DNA of 64,000 nucleotides from Rhodospirillaceae bacterium (GTDB taxonomy: Bacteria > Pseudomonadota > Alphaproteobacteria > Rhodospirillales > Rhodospirillaceae), in NCBI GenBank assembly GCA_029245025.1, contig JAQWQC010000002.1:1-64000 (forward strand). The letters run 5' to 3'. Positions 36,222 through 45,407 of this stretch are shown here, in pieces; position 1 is the first letter of the stretch; each line of letters begins with the position of its first letter. The translations under genes and the position numbers were made by a program. The notes beneath the pieces were generated by a model. It was not told the origin of the DNA. It did no database searches and saw only the letters and a list, made by a program, of their open reading frames with translations.

Positions 36222-37322
36222 ATGGCTGAGACCGTTGATTGCGTTGTCATTGGCGCAGGTGTTGTCGGCCTGGCGGTGGCGCGTGCGATGACTATGGCGG
36301 ATCGGGACGTCATTATCCTGGAGGCTACCGGCGCCATTGGGACACAGACCAGTTCTCGCAATAGCGAGGTCATCCATGCCGGTATTTATTATCCAAGGAA
36401 TAGTTTAAAGGCGCGCCTTTGCGTGCAGGGCCGAGAAATGCTTTACGCCTTTTGCGAAAGCCATGGTGTGATGGCAAAAAAAATAACAAAACTGGTGTTT
36501 GCGGCGAATGAAGCGGAGGTTACATATCTCAAAGCCTTGCAACATTACTCGGGCAGCAACGGCGTGCCATTGCCATGGCTCAGCGTCAAGGACGTGCAGG
36601 AGCTCGAACCTCAGCTAAAATGTGAGGCCGCTCTGCTCTCTCGGGAGACAGGAATTATTGATAGCCACAGCTTTATGCTGGCGCTGCAAGGGGACTCCGA
36701 AGCCAACGGTTCAGTTCTGGCTCTCAATAGTCCCGTAATATCCGGTCAAGCGCGCGATAACGGCGTGGAGCTTCAAGTCGGTGGATCAGAATCAGTTACC
36801 CTTATCGCTAAAACGGTCATCAACTGCGCTGGATTGGGCTCGCAAGCGGTTAGCGCCGCCATTGAGGGTATAAGCGCCACCACCATCCCGCCTCTTTACT
36901 ATGCGAAGGGAAGTTACTTTTATTTGAGTGGCAAGGCACCATTCTCGCGACTGATCTATCCCCTGCCTGGCGCGGCTAGTTTAGGGCTGCACTACACTTT
37001 GGATCTTTCCGGACAAGGAAGATTCGGGCCTGACATTGAGTGGACGGACTCCCTCTCCTATGAGGTTGACCCTATGCGAGCTAGTGCATTCTATGACGCG
37101 ATTCGGGCCTATTGGCCAGACCTGCCTGCCGGCGCACTTCGACCCGGTTATGCTGGGATTCGGCCAAAATTGCAGCCCAAAGGTAAGACGGAACAAGATT
37201 TTGTCATCCAACTTCCTCAGGAAACCGGATGCTCAGGATATTGCGCCCTTTACGGCATAGAATCACCCGGATTAACGTCTAGTCTTGCAATCGCAGATTA
37301 CGTTGTGAAGCGTGTGGCTTGA
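36222..37322 (+). CDS. FAD-dependent oxidoreductase, L-2-hydroxyglutarate dehydrogenase-like
   Basis: The 366-residue DAO-family flavoprotein has the dinucleotide fold VVIGAGVVGLAVARA (9-23), then TSSRNSEVIHAGIYYP and SLKARLCVQGRE, which are distinctive of the LhgO/L2HGDH group, and a C-terminal GIRPKLQPKG and GIESPGLTSSLAI. It probably oxidises an L-2-hydroxy acid and passes electrons to quinone; L-2-hydroxyglutarate is the best guess. Confidence 0.82.
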   Translation: MAETVDCVVIGAGVVGLAVARAMTMADRDVIILEATGAIGTQTSSRNSEVIHAGIYYPRNSLKARLCVQGREMLYAFCESHGVMAKKITKLVFAANEAEVTYLKALQHYSGSNGVPLPWLSVKDVQELEPQLKCEAALLSRETGIIDSHSFMLALQGDSEANGSVLALNSPVISGQARDNGVELQVGGSESVTLIAKTVINCAGLGSQAVSAAIEGISATTIPPLYYAKGSYFYLSGKAPFSRLIYPLPGAASLGLHYTLDLSGQGRFGPDIEWTDSLSYEVDPMRASAFYDAIRAYWPDLPAGALRPGYAGIRPKLQPKGKTEQDFVIQLPQETGCSGYCALYGIESPGLTSSLAIADYVVKRVA

Positions 37323-37487
37323 AAATCATGAGTTCGATAAATAGACCGCACTTGGGTTTGGCAATGATGTCGAAAGAACATTGCGATGCCGGTGCCGCAG
37401 CGTTTATTGCCTTGGAGCAGTCCCGGCAGAACCTAATGATCAGCCACGCCGACACGGATCGCGGAAACGTCTTTGACAGCTTGCCAA

Positions 37488-37697
37488 TTACGTTAATGCT
37501 GAAATAAATTCGTCAAGCCCTATCGCCCTCATAAACGTCTCGCACACGACTTCGCCGTGTTCAGACAAGGCGTCTGGATTTAATTGATCCTCCAGTGTCT
37601 CAAATAGCTGACCACATTGCTTAGTCTCAAGGCGCTCTAGTAGGTCAGTAAGGTGGGCTAGGTGAAGGCCAAAGGTCTCATCATGATAGTCAGGGTC
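37488..37697 (-). pseudogene. C-terminal fragment of a lost gene, no start codon
   Basis: In the 437-base gap after the FAD oxidoreductase, the minus strand is open for 69 sense codons from a TAA at 37698 to a TAA at 37488. No usable start lies near its beginning. The translation (HLAHLTDLLERLETKQ, then an E-D-Q-L-N-P-D-A-L-S-E-H stretch, VCETFMRAIGL) is strongly helical and protein-like. It vaguely recalls small DUF7674-type proteins. I read it as the remaining tail of a gene whose front was lost next to the VOC gene. Confidence 0.45.
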
Positions 37698-37759
37698 TTA
37701 GTGAACGCTCGTGCGATGGACAGTTTATACCAACTAAGGTGTACTCGCTTTAGGTACAA

Positions 37760-38206
37760 CTATTGGTCGTTCAGTACATATAAAACAATGAGATGCCCAT
37801 CCGGGTCGATGAAAGCCGTTTCTCGCCCCTTTGGGTTACCATCCTGGTCCGGCAAATGCTGTGGCGGCACAACTTCCAGCCCAGCTGCAGTAACTTTCTC
37901 AATGACTTCATCGAACGCGGGACAATTGATGACGGCAGCGACCATGCGTGGCACCGGCATCAAAGGTAATTCAATGCCCGTAACCTCAGTTAGGGCCAGC
38001 GTTCGCTCCTGGCTTGCCGTGTTCAACGTGGCGAACCGAAGCTTGGCTTCCTTTGGAAAAGTGAACACAGGATAGGAATAGGAGTCCTCTTTAGAGTCCC
38101 TCTGGTAATCGACGGTAAAACCGAGAATATCTCTGTAGACCGCCAAAGACCGCTCAAGATCTGCGACACACAAATTAATCCGTTTGAAGGTGGGAGAATT
38201 AGCCAT
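37760..38206 (-). CDS. VOC-family (glyoxalase/dioxygenase fold) protein
   Basis: From ATG 38206 the protein has 148 residues, opening with FKRINLCVADLERSLAVYRDILGF and ending with ETAFIDPDGHLIVLYV, the paired beta-alpha-beta modules of the vicinal-oxygen-chelate fold. A start 23 codons earlier would add an unconserved tail. Metal-ligand positions are partly visible (a Glu or His in D-P-D-G-H). The reaction is unknown. Confidence 0.8.
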   Translation of the reverse strand: MANSPTFKRINLCVADLERSLAVYRDILGFTVDYQRDSKEDSYSYPVFTFPKEAKLRFATLNTASQERTLALTEVTGIELPLMPVPRMVAAVINCPAFDEVIEKVTAAGLEVVPPQHLPDQDGNPKGRETAFIDPDGHLIVLYVLNDQ

Positions 38207-38404
38207 AAAGCTTCCTACTAAAGAGCTTCGATTTACGAGCTGGACCCGGTCAGGAGCAGACCCCCTGTTGATCACAGTTTGTGCCTCACAGAGGGTGGTA
38301 GCGCAAGGGAAAGAAAGACTAGAATTGGTCGTACGGATACGATTTAGGGGCTAAGCGCCTGAACTGCTTGTCGATTGACAACTAAAAGCCCGGAGGAAAC
38401 ACCT

Positions 38405-39142
38405 ATGACCACTTTTCGCTGCGCTCTCGTCGCCCTGTGCGCGTTGTTCTTACCCAAGGGGTCAGCGCTGGCAGATGGCGTACTGGTATATGGTGCGACC
38501 GGACAGCTTGGTGCCCGTGTGGCTGCGCTGCTTGTCGAGAAGGGCGAAGATGTGACTGTACTGGTGAGAGACTCCTCGGATCGCAGCAGGCTTGCTGGCC
38601 TAGACGCCGAATACGTCGTCGGAGACATGATGGACGAAGATAGCATCAACGCAGCATTTGAAGGACGCTCCTTTAGGGTTGTGATCAACACAGCCCGCGC
38701 ACCCACCGCTCTCAAAGATTTCTATAAATTGAGCAGCACCTACATTGCGAACGCAGCAAAACAAAACGGTGTTCAACAGATCATTCACCACGGCGCTGTA
38801 GGGGCCGGGTCAAACATGGCATTGCATCCGGATGTGCCTTGGTCTCAGATGCCAGATCTCGAGCCACGGATGATGGATCATGGCGTCGCAGAGGAAGTCT
38901 TTTTCTCTTCTGGAATCCCAACGACGATTATCCGTAACAGCAGGGTTTGGCCCGACGACACACCCCCGAGCGGCAACGCGACCATGACCGAAGATCGAAC
39001 GGTTTTAATGCCGATCACCCGAGCCGACTTGGCACGATTTACAATAGAGTGCCTGGATAACCCTGATTGTTTCGGCAAGGTATATCACGCCAAGGATGAC
39101 AAGCTCACTTGGCCGCCGACAAGCTTTGGTGAAGGAAAATAA
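38405..39142 (+). CDS. exported NAD(P)-binding Rossmann protein (NmrA/SDR-like), copy 1
   Basis: ATG at 38405 has GGAGGA 8 bases upstream and opens a Sec signal peptide ending GSALA. The mature chain begins at once with the Rossmann strand and GATGQLG (NmrA/atypical-SDR glycine motif), followed by VTVLVRDSSDR and VVGDMMDEDSI, and T-T-I-I-R-N in the second half. It resembles NAD(P)H-binding NmrA-like proteins, which are normally cytoplasmic. Export of such a protein is unusual. The next gene, 2 bases on, is a paralogue with the same layout. Confidence 0.8.
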   Translation: MTTFRCALVALCALFLPKGSALADGVLVYGATGQLGARVAALLVEKGEDVTVLVRDSSDRSRLAGLDAEYVVGDMMDEDSINAAFEGRSFRVVINTARAPTALKDFYKLSSTYIANAAKQNGVQQIIHHGAVGAGSNMALHPDVPWSQMPDLEPRMMDHGVAEEVFFSSGIPTTIIRNSRVWPDDTPPSGNATMTEDRTVLMPITRADLARFTIECLDNPDCFGKVYHAKDDKLTWPPTSFGEGK

Positions 39143-39144
39143 GA

Positions 39145-39891
39145 ATGACAGCCCCAATGAAATTTCTGTTGGCCGCGCTCGGATTGATTATCACCCCCTC
39201 GCATGTCGAGGCAGAAGGTGTGCTGGTGTTCGGAGCCTCAGGCCAATTGGGAGCGCCTCATGTTCGCATGTTGGTTGAGCAGGGAGAGGCGGTGACTGCG
39301 TTTGTTCGACCCACATCAGATCGCAAATCTCTGGAAGGCTTGGATATACACTATGCCATTGGCGATCTCATGGATGCGGAATCTGTCTTGGCGGCCATGA
39401 CCGAATTTGAACCTCGTGTAGTGATTGACACCTCAGCCCGGCGGGGCGGAATGATGACTCGCGAGCAACCATTCTATGCCGAAGCCATGCGTAACATCGT
39501 TAATGCGGCCAAGGCGACAGGCGTAAAACAGGTAATTATCCACAGCTCAGTTGGCGTGCGTGGTAGCGCCAAGAAGCTTCTGGAAGAACAGTTCGGCTAC
39601 GATACAGAGAGCCAAAACATTCGTGACAAGGGGGAAGCTGAAATCTATCTCGAAAATAGCGGCGTCGGTTACACGATCATCCGTAACGGGCTACTAGATT
39701 TCGAGCCAGCGAAACCCACGGGCAATGGCTACCTTGTTGAAAACATGAATGCGTTTGGCCGCATCACCCGCACCGACCTCGCAGCTCTTTCTCTCGACTG
39801 CATGGACAAGGCAGATTGCCTAGGCAAAATCTATCATGCACTAGACGACAGCTTGGTCGGACCAAGACCTGAGAACGAAGGCGGCGAGTAA
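39145..39891 (+). CDS. exported NAD(P)-binding Rossmann protein (NmrA/SDR-like), copy 2
   Basis: The 248-residue paralogue follows copy 1 after 2 bases. A signal peptide (MKFLLAALGLI core, ending HVEAE) again abuts the first strand with GASGQLG. Shared landmarks include the V-R-x-x-S-D-R loop, (V/I)GD-M/L-MD, V-x-Q-x-I-I-H, YTIIRNGLL and the closing D-C-x-G-K-(V/I)-Y-H-A stretch. The pair therefore arose by tandem duplication of an already exported ancestor. Catalytic Tyr-x-x-x-Lys is not evident, so dehydrogenase activity is uncertain. Confidence 0.8.
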   Translation: MTAPMKFLLAALGLIITPSHVEAEGVLVFGASGQLGAPHVRMLVEQGEAVTAFVRPTSDRKSLEGLDIHYAIGDLMDAESVLAAMTEFEPRVVIDTSARRGGMMTREQPFYAEAMRNIVNAAKATGVKQVIIHSSVGVRGSAKKLLEEQFGYDTESQNIRDKGEAEIYLENSGVGYTIIRNGLLDFEPAKPTGNGYLVENMNAFGRITRTDLAALSLDCMDKADCLGKIYHALDDSLVGPRPENEGGE

Positions 39892-39953
39892 AGGCTCCCT
39901 GAACTTCGGGGTGCGCTAAACACGCCTAAGCTGGTCACTTTATGTAAGCCCCT

Positions 39954-40696
39954 CTAATCTCTATACTTATCTCGAAGGACCTGAACCTCCTCCATGCCCG
40001 CTCGCGGCTTCATCCACATCTCTGCTTCGGCGCGGACTATGTCCGTAATGACGTCTAGCATCGAATGAAAGTCAGTATACCGCCATGCCACAGCTGCGGA
40101 AACAATGGGGACATAGCCGTAAGACGTCCAGTCTTGTTGGTACCGCTCTTGCTCGGTCAATTCATCTCCAGACAAAATATAGAAGTCCGAAGTTTCAAAT
40201 TTCTCAGTTCCGCTCTGAAAAAAGGCAGGATAGTTGAACTAAGTGACATCATCTATTTTCTTAGATGAATAATTTTTTATTGGACTAAGGGTGTAAACAG
40301 AGCGGCCATTATTGGACTCGACCATATAAATAATGTCGTCTCCATTAAGCCCATAGGTCTTAACTTGATGAGGATAAGCAATGGGCGCCCGATCAAGGCG
40401 CTTCCAGTTACTGGATCGAAAAGTAGAATTTTTTTTCTCGACAGTTGAACCGCTTTGTCAGGACTAGTGGGATTGCGTAGCAAAAGACTGGTATCAAAAC
40501 CGATCATTTTTGCCGTTGTTACACCATCAGGAAAAGATTTCACATACCCTTCTGAATACCAGTAGACATCCGTCTCGCCTCCGCCGGTTCCCATGTCTAG
40601 CCAGGACTTAAAGAGTTCCCTATTAAATCCATCGGCCCTTACGTCTTGAACCACGAGAAATAAACCAACTGCAAAGACGAATTATACTTTGGTCAT
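39954..40696 (-). pseudogene. degenerate DUF1838-like exported protein gene
   Basis: A continuous protein can be read over 743 bases if three lesions are repaired: a TAA at codon 5 inside the signal peptide (40682-40684), a frameshift near 40405 after PVTGSAL, and an in-frame TAG (40239-40241). The conceptual product has a signal peptide (FVFAVGLFLVVQDVRA), then VYWYSEGYVKSFPDGV, a F-D-P-V-T-G-S segment, YPHQVKTYGLNGDDIIY and a C-terminal domain ending VLRDKYRD. The Y-W-Y-x-x-G and D-P-x-T-G pattern resembles DUF1838 proteins, two intact copies of which lie 3 kb away. Family assignment is moderate; decay is clear. Confidence 0.62.
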
Positions 40697-40842
40697 ACTA
40701 TTTGTCTTTCGTCACAGGGTGTTCGTGATAAAGCAATTGCACCTAATTTTCATAAATACACAGGCAACATGTCACGACGGGTCAATGTTACGCTAGTGTA
40801 TGGCGCGTGCCGAGCGCACGAATTTCACAAAGCAGATGCCGG

Positions 40843-42342
40843 TTAGGCCATCGGTTTGATATTGACGTTCAAACGCATGAAATTATCCGGGTCGTACATG
40901 TTTTTCACTTCGACCAAACGGTCATAGTTGCCCGCATAGGCTTCCCGAATCTCGGCCTCGCCCGGACTAAAGGCCAGGTTGACGTAAAATCCGCCCGAAC
41001 TCATCGGCTTGACGGCCGCCCAAGTGTCATTGGCAAATTTTATATTAGCGGGACCTTCCCTGCTGTCCGCCCAATGCACATCCGTGGTGAATTGGAATAC
41101 CGTATCGCGATGCGGAAACGCCGTGGCATCCGGCGCCACATTTGCCATCTTTCCAGCTTGGTGCCCAAACTGAACCTGCGACCCAGGGAAAGTGTTTTTG
41201 GTCGCATAATCGGCAACCGCATCCGCAATCTTTTCATCTACATGATTAAAGAAGCCCGATTGATAATAGGTCGCGCTCTTTGCCAAGAGATCACCGTCAG
41301 CGATACCTTGTAGCCACAGGTAATCCACTTCGTTTATGCGCGTTCTCAGGGGGGCACCCAGCTTCTTCAAATAAGGGTCGAGAATTCTCTGCGCTTTTGC
41401 CTGTGGTCCGGCAAAGTTACCCCCGATTGAACAGTTTGTCTCGCCGCGACCATTGGTGCGAACCCCGCCCGACAACGACATTTCGTTCGGCACAACCTCA
41501 CTCAATTCAAATAGGGTTTTATAAACGTCAGCCGCCTTTGAGATTGGAAAGGTGTAAGAGATAGACGTGACCGTGGGGTCGAAATCATACAATTCAATTT
41601 CAAATTCGGTAACGATGCCAAAGTTACTACCGCCGCCGCGCACACCCCAATACAAGTCGCTGTTCTGTGTCGCATCAGCGCGCAGATGACGACCATCTGG
41701 AGTAAGAATTTTTACGCCACGCACGTTATCAATGGTGTACCCGAGAGACCGAGCGAGACGCCCCTGCCCGATACCAGTGGCAAGGCCACCCACACCAGTA
41801 TGTGAAACCACGCCCGCCGTCGTCGCCAGACCAAGTGGGATGGTCGCTTCATCCAAATTACGCAGGATTGAGCCGCCTTTTACATAGGCGACCATATTCG
41901 ATTCGTCGACCTCAACCCCTCTGAAGAGCGAAAGATCAATTGTCATGCCGCCGTCGGCCATACCGAGGCCATCGTAGTTATGTCCACCACAGCGGATAGC
42001 CGTGAGAATGTTATGACTGCGGGCGAACTGAAATGCGGCTTGAATGTCCTCCAGCGACTGACACTGTGCGATAATCGCTGGGTGATGATCGACTGCCGGG
42101 TTCCACAGCCGCCGGGCTTCATTGTAGATCAAACTTGTCGGAAGAATGACCGGACCGCTGATACTGTTCTGCAAGTCCATCAGGTTATTCTCGCTCAGAA
42201 GAATTTTTTCTCCTGTGCTCGCGACCGCTTCACCCGCGCTGGCCTCACGACCGTGGAAGGAAGATACCCCCGTGACACCAAGTATGCCGCCAAGCAATGA
42301 ACGGCGAGATAAACGAGAGTAGGTTTGTGGGAAATGTGTCAT
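40843..42342 (-). CDS. Tat-exported FAD-binding oxidoreductase (berberine-bridge-enzyme-like)
   Basis: A twin-arginine signal (SRRSLLGG, Arg13-Arg14) precedes a PP-loop FAD domain of the VAO/PCMH type. GGHNYDG puts His121 where such oxidases bind FAD covalently; HTGVGGLATG follows, with WGVRGGGSNFGIVTEF in the second part. The C-terminus ends with the BBE motif YDPDNFMRLNVNI. Such enzymes oxidise sugars, alcohols or phenolics using oxygen. Export folded and with cofactor fits the Tat signal. The natural substrate is unknown. Confidence 0.88.
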   Translation of the reverse strand: MTHFPQTYSRLSRRSLLGGILGVTGVSSFHGREASAGEAVASTGEKILLSENNLMDLQNSISGPVILPTSLIYNEARRLWNPAVDHHPAIIAQCQSLEDIQAAFQFARSHNILTAIRCGGHNYDGLGMADGGMTIDLSLFRGVEVDESNMVAYVKGGSILRNLDEATIPLGLATTAGVVSHTGVGGLATGIGQGRLARSLGYTIDNVRGVKILTPDGRHLRADATQNSDLYWGVRGGGSNFGIVTEFEIELYDFDPTVTSISYTFPISKAADVYKTLFELSEVVPNEMSLSGGVRTNGRGETNCSIGGNFAGPQAKAQRILDPYLKKLGAPLRTRINEVDYLWLQGIADGDLLAKSATYYQSGFFNHVDEKIADAVADYATKNTFPGSQVQFGHQAGKMANVAPDATAFPHRDTVFQFTTDVHWADSREGPANIKFANDTWAAVKPMSSGGFYVNLAFSPGEAEIREAYAGNYDRLVEVKNMYDPDNFMRLNVNIKPMA

Positions 42343-42475
42343 GCGGAAATACCCTTAATCAATGTGATCAATTGCGCAGATCATGGCCGACCTCCGCGAG
42401 CAATGCTCGGGATTATTCCATAACGGTCGGTTCTTGAAAGTCACATTCCGGGTTCCAGTCAAAATTTGTAAGAAA

Positions 42476-42562
42476 TGGTGCGGTCGAGAGGACTTGAACC
42501 TCCACGGGATTTCTCCCACAGCGACCTCAACGCTGCGCGTCTACCAATTCCGCCACGACCGC
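42476..42562 (-). tRNA. tRNA-Leu (anticodon GAG)
   Basis: The minus strand reads GCGGTCGTGGCGGAATTGG, an anticodon arm CAGCG-TTGAGGT-CGCTG, the long class II variable arm, GGTTCAAGTCC and CGACCGC-A-CCA with encoded CCA. Confidence 0.96.
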
Positions 42563-42707
42563 ATCTAGGCTATTAGCCTGACGGGGTGAGAGTCCCGCCT
42601 GAGGAGGCTGGGAGATAGCAAAACCTTACTCTCTGCGCAAGTGGCGCGGGCTCAGAACCACCCTGAAAAGAGCTGTGGGCAAGACTGTTCGGGGTTATAA
42701 AGGCACC

Positions 42708-43403
42708 ATGGCAGACCAACCGCCAGAGCAACAGTTAGGCCCCCGCACCGTCCAGCTTCGCCGCAGCGCCGGTCTAGTCCCCTATGAAGAGGCTGTAGCA
42801 GACATGGAAGCCCGGGTGGCGGCTATTTATACCGGGGACGCTCCGGAATTGGTGTGGCTGCTGGAGCACCCCCCACTCTACACCGCCGGAACCAGTGCCC
42901 AGACTGAAGACCTGCTGGCGCCGGAACGGTTTCCGGTTTTCAAGTCAGGGCGCGGCGGCCAATACACCTATCACGGTCCGGGCCAACGGGTTACTTATGT
43001 GATGTTGGATCTCAATCGCCATGGCAAGGATCTGCGCGCCTATGTGCAGAACCTGGAAGCGTGGATGATCGCAGCCCTCGCCCGTTTTGGCGTTACCGGA
43101 GAGACCCGCTGTGATCGCATCGGAATTTGGGTACCACGCGAAAAAGAAAGTGTGCCGCCCGGCGAAGACAAGATCGGGGCGATCGGAGTCCGCGTGCGCC
43201 GCTGGATCACCTTTCATGGTGTCGCGGTCAATGTTGAGCCAGACCTAGATCATTTTACCGGCATTGTCCCCTGTGGCGTGTCTCAGCAAGGGGTGACGTC
43301 ACTCAAGGCGCTCGGCAAAGACGTGGCCATGGCCGACATAGACGCAGCTCTTAAGGACGAATTCGAATCCGTATTTGGTGTCCAGTTGGTTGACGAACCA
43401 TAG
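42708..43403 (+). CDS. lipB: octanoyltransferase LipB
   Basis: From ATG 42708 (AAGG upstream) the protein has 231 residues; a GTG 11 codons earlier is the alternative. Motifs: [32 protein letters not shown], the catalytic Lys in KIGAIGVRV and Cys in [15 protein letters not shown]. It transfers octanoate from ACP to lipoyl domains of 2-oxoacid dehydrogenases and the glycine cleavage system. Confidence 0.95.
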   Translation: MADQPPEQQLGPRTVQLRRSAGLVPYEEAVADMEARVAAIYTGDAPELVWLLEHPPLYTAGTSAQTEDLLAPERFPVFKSGRGGQYTYHGPGQRVTYVMLDLNRHGKDLRAYVQNLEAWMIAALARFGVTGETRCDRIGIWVPREKESVPPGEDKIGAIGVRVRRWITFHGVAVNVEPDLDHFTGIVPCGVSQQGVTSLKALGKDVAMADIDAALKDEFESVFGVQLVDEP

Positions 43404-43472
43404 ACGGTTCGCCTACCACCTCCAAAGCCAGACTTCTCCAAGGCTGATCTGTTCAGCTAATTCGAAGTATTC

Positions 43473-44348
43473 CTACTCTTCGGTACCCGCTAATATCGCC
43501 TTAGGGTCCGCAAAGACATCGGGGTGATATTTATTAGTCAATTCGATGTAGTACTCCGGATATTCATCAACTGACTTAAACCGGCCGCCAGTGGCCGTGC
43601 CAAACAAGTGACCGGGGTATCCGGCCATCTTGAGCCAAGGGCGCCAACTAACGATACCATTAAAGTGCGTCGAATCATTTGCGATCATAACTTCAGGGTC
43701 TGCAAGCTCAGACATTTGAGCGCGGTAGGTTGTGACTTCGTTGTAGTTAAAAGCCGGACCTTTAAATCCTTCAGGCGGTCCAACACGAATTTCTTCCACC
43801 AGCACCACCGTGCCACGCTCATTGCGCGGCGTAATGAACCGGTGGCTGATATCGAGACCAGCCAGCCTTGGACTCTCAGATGGCGACCGGCGTCCTTCGA
43901 GACTGAGCAGCAGCTTGCTCGGCCCCATGCGCGTTTGCGGCACTTCGACGGTTTCGCCCGTATAGGGATTATCGAACGTCTCAAGAAGTTCACCGGTTTC
44001 CCAATCGGTAAAGTACGCGACCTCAAAAGACACGCCGGCCCACGTCCATTCGTCGAGTTGCTCGTAACGAGCCAAAGTACCGCCCATGACACCATAGAGA
44101 GGTGTTACTTTGTTGTTCACGACGCCGTAGTACAGGCCCTTCACGCCCCCCATGACAATGCGGTTATCCATAGACGCACGCATCTTTATGAGCGCCGTGA
44201 GTTGGTCTTTCCGGCTTTTGAAATCCAATGTGCGGTGCTCCGGAGCAGCGAGCGCGCAGCCACCAGAGGCCATGAGCCCCGCCCCGCCTAATCCGCCAAA
44301 GACGGTGCGGCGGGATAAGCGACTGGTGATCGGGTCTTGTTCAAACAT
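43473..44348 (-). CDS. Tat-exported DUF1838 protein, copy A
   Basis: The ATG at 44348 has AAGGA upstream and opens a twin-arginine signal (SRLSRRTVFGGLGG). The mature domain has the DUF1838 features YYGVVNNKVTPLYG, EVAYFTDWETGELLETFDNPYTGE, TRMGPSKLLLS and a C-terminal YYIELTNKYHPDVFADP. A frame 24 codons longer has no such support. DUF1838 has no assigned activity. It follows copy B by 31 bases, on the same strand. Confidence 0.83.
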   Translation of the reverse strand: MFEQDPITSRLSRRTVFGGLGGAGLMASGGCALAAPEHRTLDFKSRKDQLTALIKMRASMDNRIVMGGVKGLYYGVVNNKVTPLYGVMGGTLARYEQLDEWTWAGVSFEVAYFTDWETGELLETFDNPYTGETVEVPQTRMGPSKLLLSLEGRRSPSESPRLAGLDISHRFITPRNERGTVVLVEEIRVGPPEGFKGPAFNYNEVTTYRAQMSELADPEVMIANDSTHFNGIVSWRPWLKMAGYPGHLFGTATGGRFKSVDEYPEYYIELTNKYHPDVFADPKAILAGTEE

Positions 44349-44379
44349 AGCGAATTCCTTTTTGTGTAACTTGCGAATT

Positions 44380-45246
44380 CTAGCCTTCACGGGGTCCATG
44401 CAGGACCGCCAGCGGGTCATTCAAAACATCGGGATGATACTTCTCTGTAAGTTCCAAATAGTAGGCGGGCATGTCTTCAACCCGCGTGGCGCGACGGCCT
44501 GAGCCCCGCCCCATGTTCATGGCATCAATACCTTCCATACCGAGCCAGGGACTCATGCCAACAAAACTCTGGTATTGGATGGATGTGGGCACCGTCGCCA
44601 AACCCGGCTTAGCCAAGTCAGATAGCTTGGCGTTGTACGTGGTCATTTCATTATATCTGAACGGGGGCACACCCGGCGCTGGAGCGTCACCGGCGATTTT
44701 AATTTCTTCAGTGATCCATATATCGTCACCCTGGGTGACCGCCGGACGGAACAAATGATTGGCATCTAGGTTAGCCATTGACGGCACTGAAATGAGATCA
44801 AACCCACCGGGCTTCACCGGAACAATGCTCGGCCCCATGCGTGTTTGCGGAATGTGGTCGATGATTTTGCCGGTAATGGGGTTTTCCCAGCGCTCAAGTA
44901 ATTTTCCTGTGACCAGGTCTGTAAAATACGCCACCTCAAAGGAACGCATTTCAAAGGTCAGCTCATCGATACGGGTGTATTGAAAGAACGTGCTAGCGAG
45001 CAGGCCAAACATTGGGATCGCCCGACCATCGACAATGGCGTAGCGCTGGCCGGTGATCCATCCCATGGCAATACTGCCATCGGTGGCGCCACGCATTTTC
45101 ACGATGGTGGTCAGAAAGTCTTTGGGATCATCCAGATTTAGCCCGGCGGCTGACGCGCTGTACGGCACACCGGCCGTTAAGGCAGCAAGACCCCCTGCCC
45201 CCAAGACCAAAGCATTACGACGACTGCTACCGTTCTTTTGAGTCAT
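44380..45246 (-). CDS. Tat-exported DUF1838 protein, copy B
   Basis: The 288-residue protein starts with a Tat-type signal (SSRRNALVLGAGG, ending SASAA). The body mirrors copy A: MGWITGQRYAIVDGRAIPMFG, EVAYFTDLVTGKLLERWENPITG, TRMGPS, and YYLELTEKYHPDVLNDP near the end. Copies A and B are tandem paralogues, likely co-transcribed, and both probably fold before export. Confidence 0.83.
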   Translation of the reverse strand: MTQKNGSSRRNALVLGAGGLAALTAGVPYSASAAGLNLDDPKDFLTTIVKMRGATDGSIAMGWITGQRYAIVDGRAIPMFGLLASTFFQYTRIDELTFEMRSFEVAYFTDLVTGKLLERWENPITGKIIDHIPQTRMGPSIVPVKPGGFDLISVPSMANLDANHLFRPAVTQGDDIWITEEIKIAGDAPAPGVPPFRYNEMTTYNAKLSDLAKPGLATVPTSIQYQSFVGMSPWLGMEGIDAMNMGRGSGRRATRVEDMPAYYLELTEKYHPDVLNDPLAVLHGPREG

Positions 45247-45407
45247 AATGGATTTGTCCCCTGATTAATAATTAAGACGCTATCAGACCCGAACTTATAG
45301 GGCCCGTCCATGACCTCATCAGCAGCGGTTTCACACAGCGGTTATGGCTCCTATCGAGGGGCGTCAGAGGGATTGTCGTGGCTTGGCAAGGCACCTGTTT
45401 GCCGTGG

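Noticed and set aside
37319-37507. 62-residue plus-strand frame just after the FAD oxidoreductase
   Set aside because: It begins with TTG, lacks a ribosome site, and overlaps the better-supported minus-strand remnant.
40277-40654. Separate 125-residue minus-strand protein
   Set aside because: Only its first part reads well; the tail after PVTGSAL is out of frame. It is part of the frameshifted pseudogene.
43608-44291. 227-residue plus-strand frame opposite DUF1838 copy A
   Set aside because: The minus-strand gene has a Tat signal and family motifs; the antisense product is His/Arg-rich and featureless.
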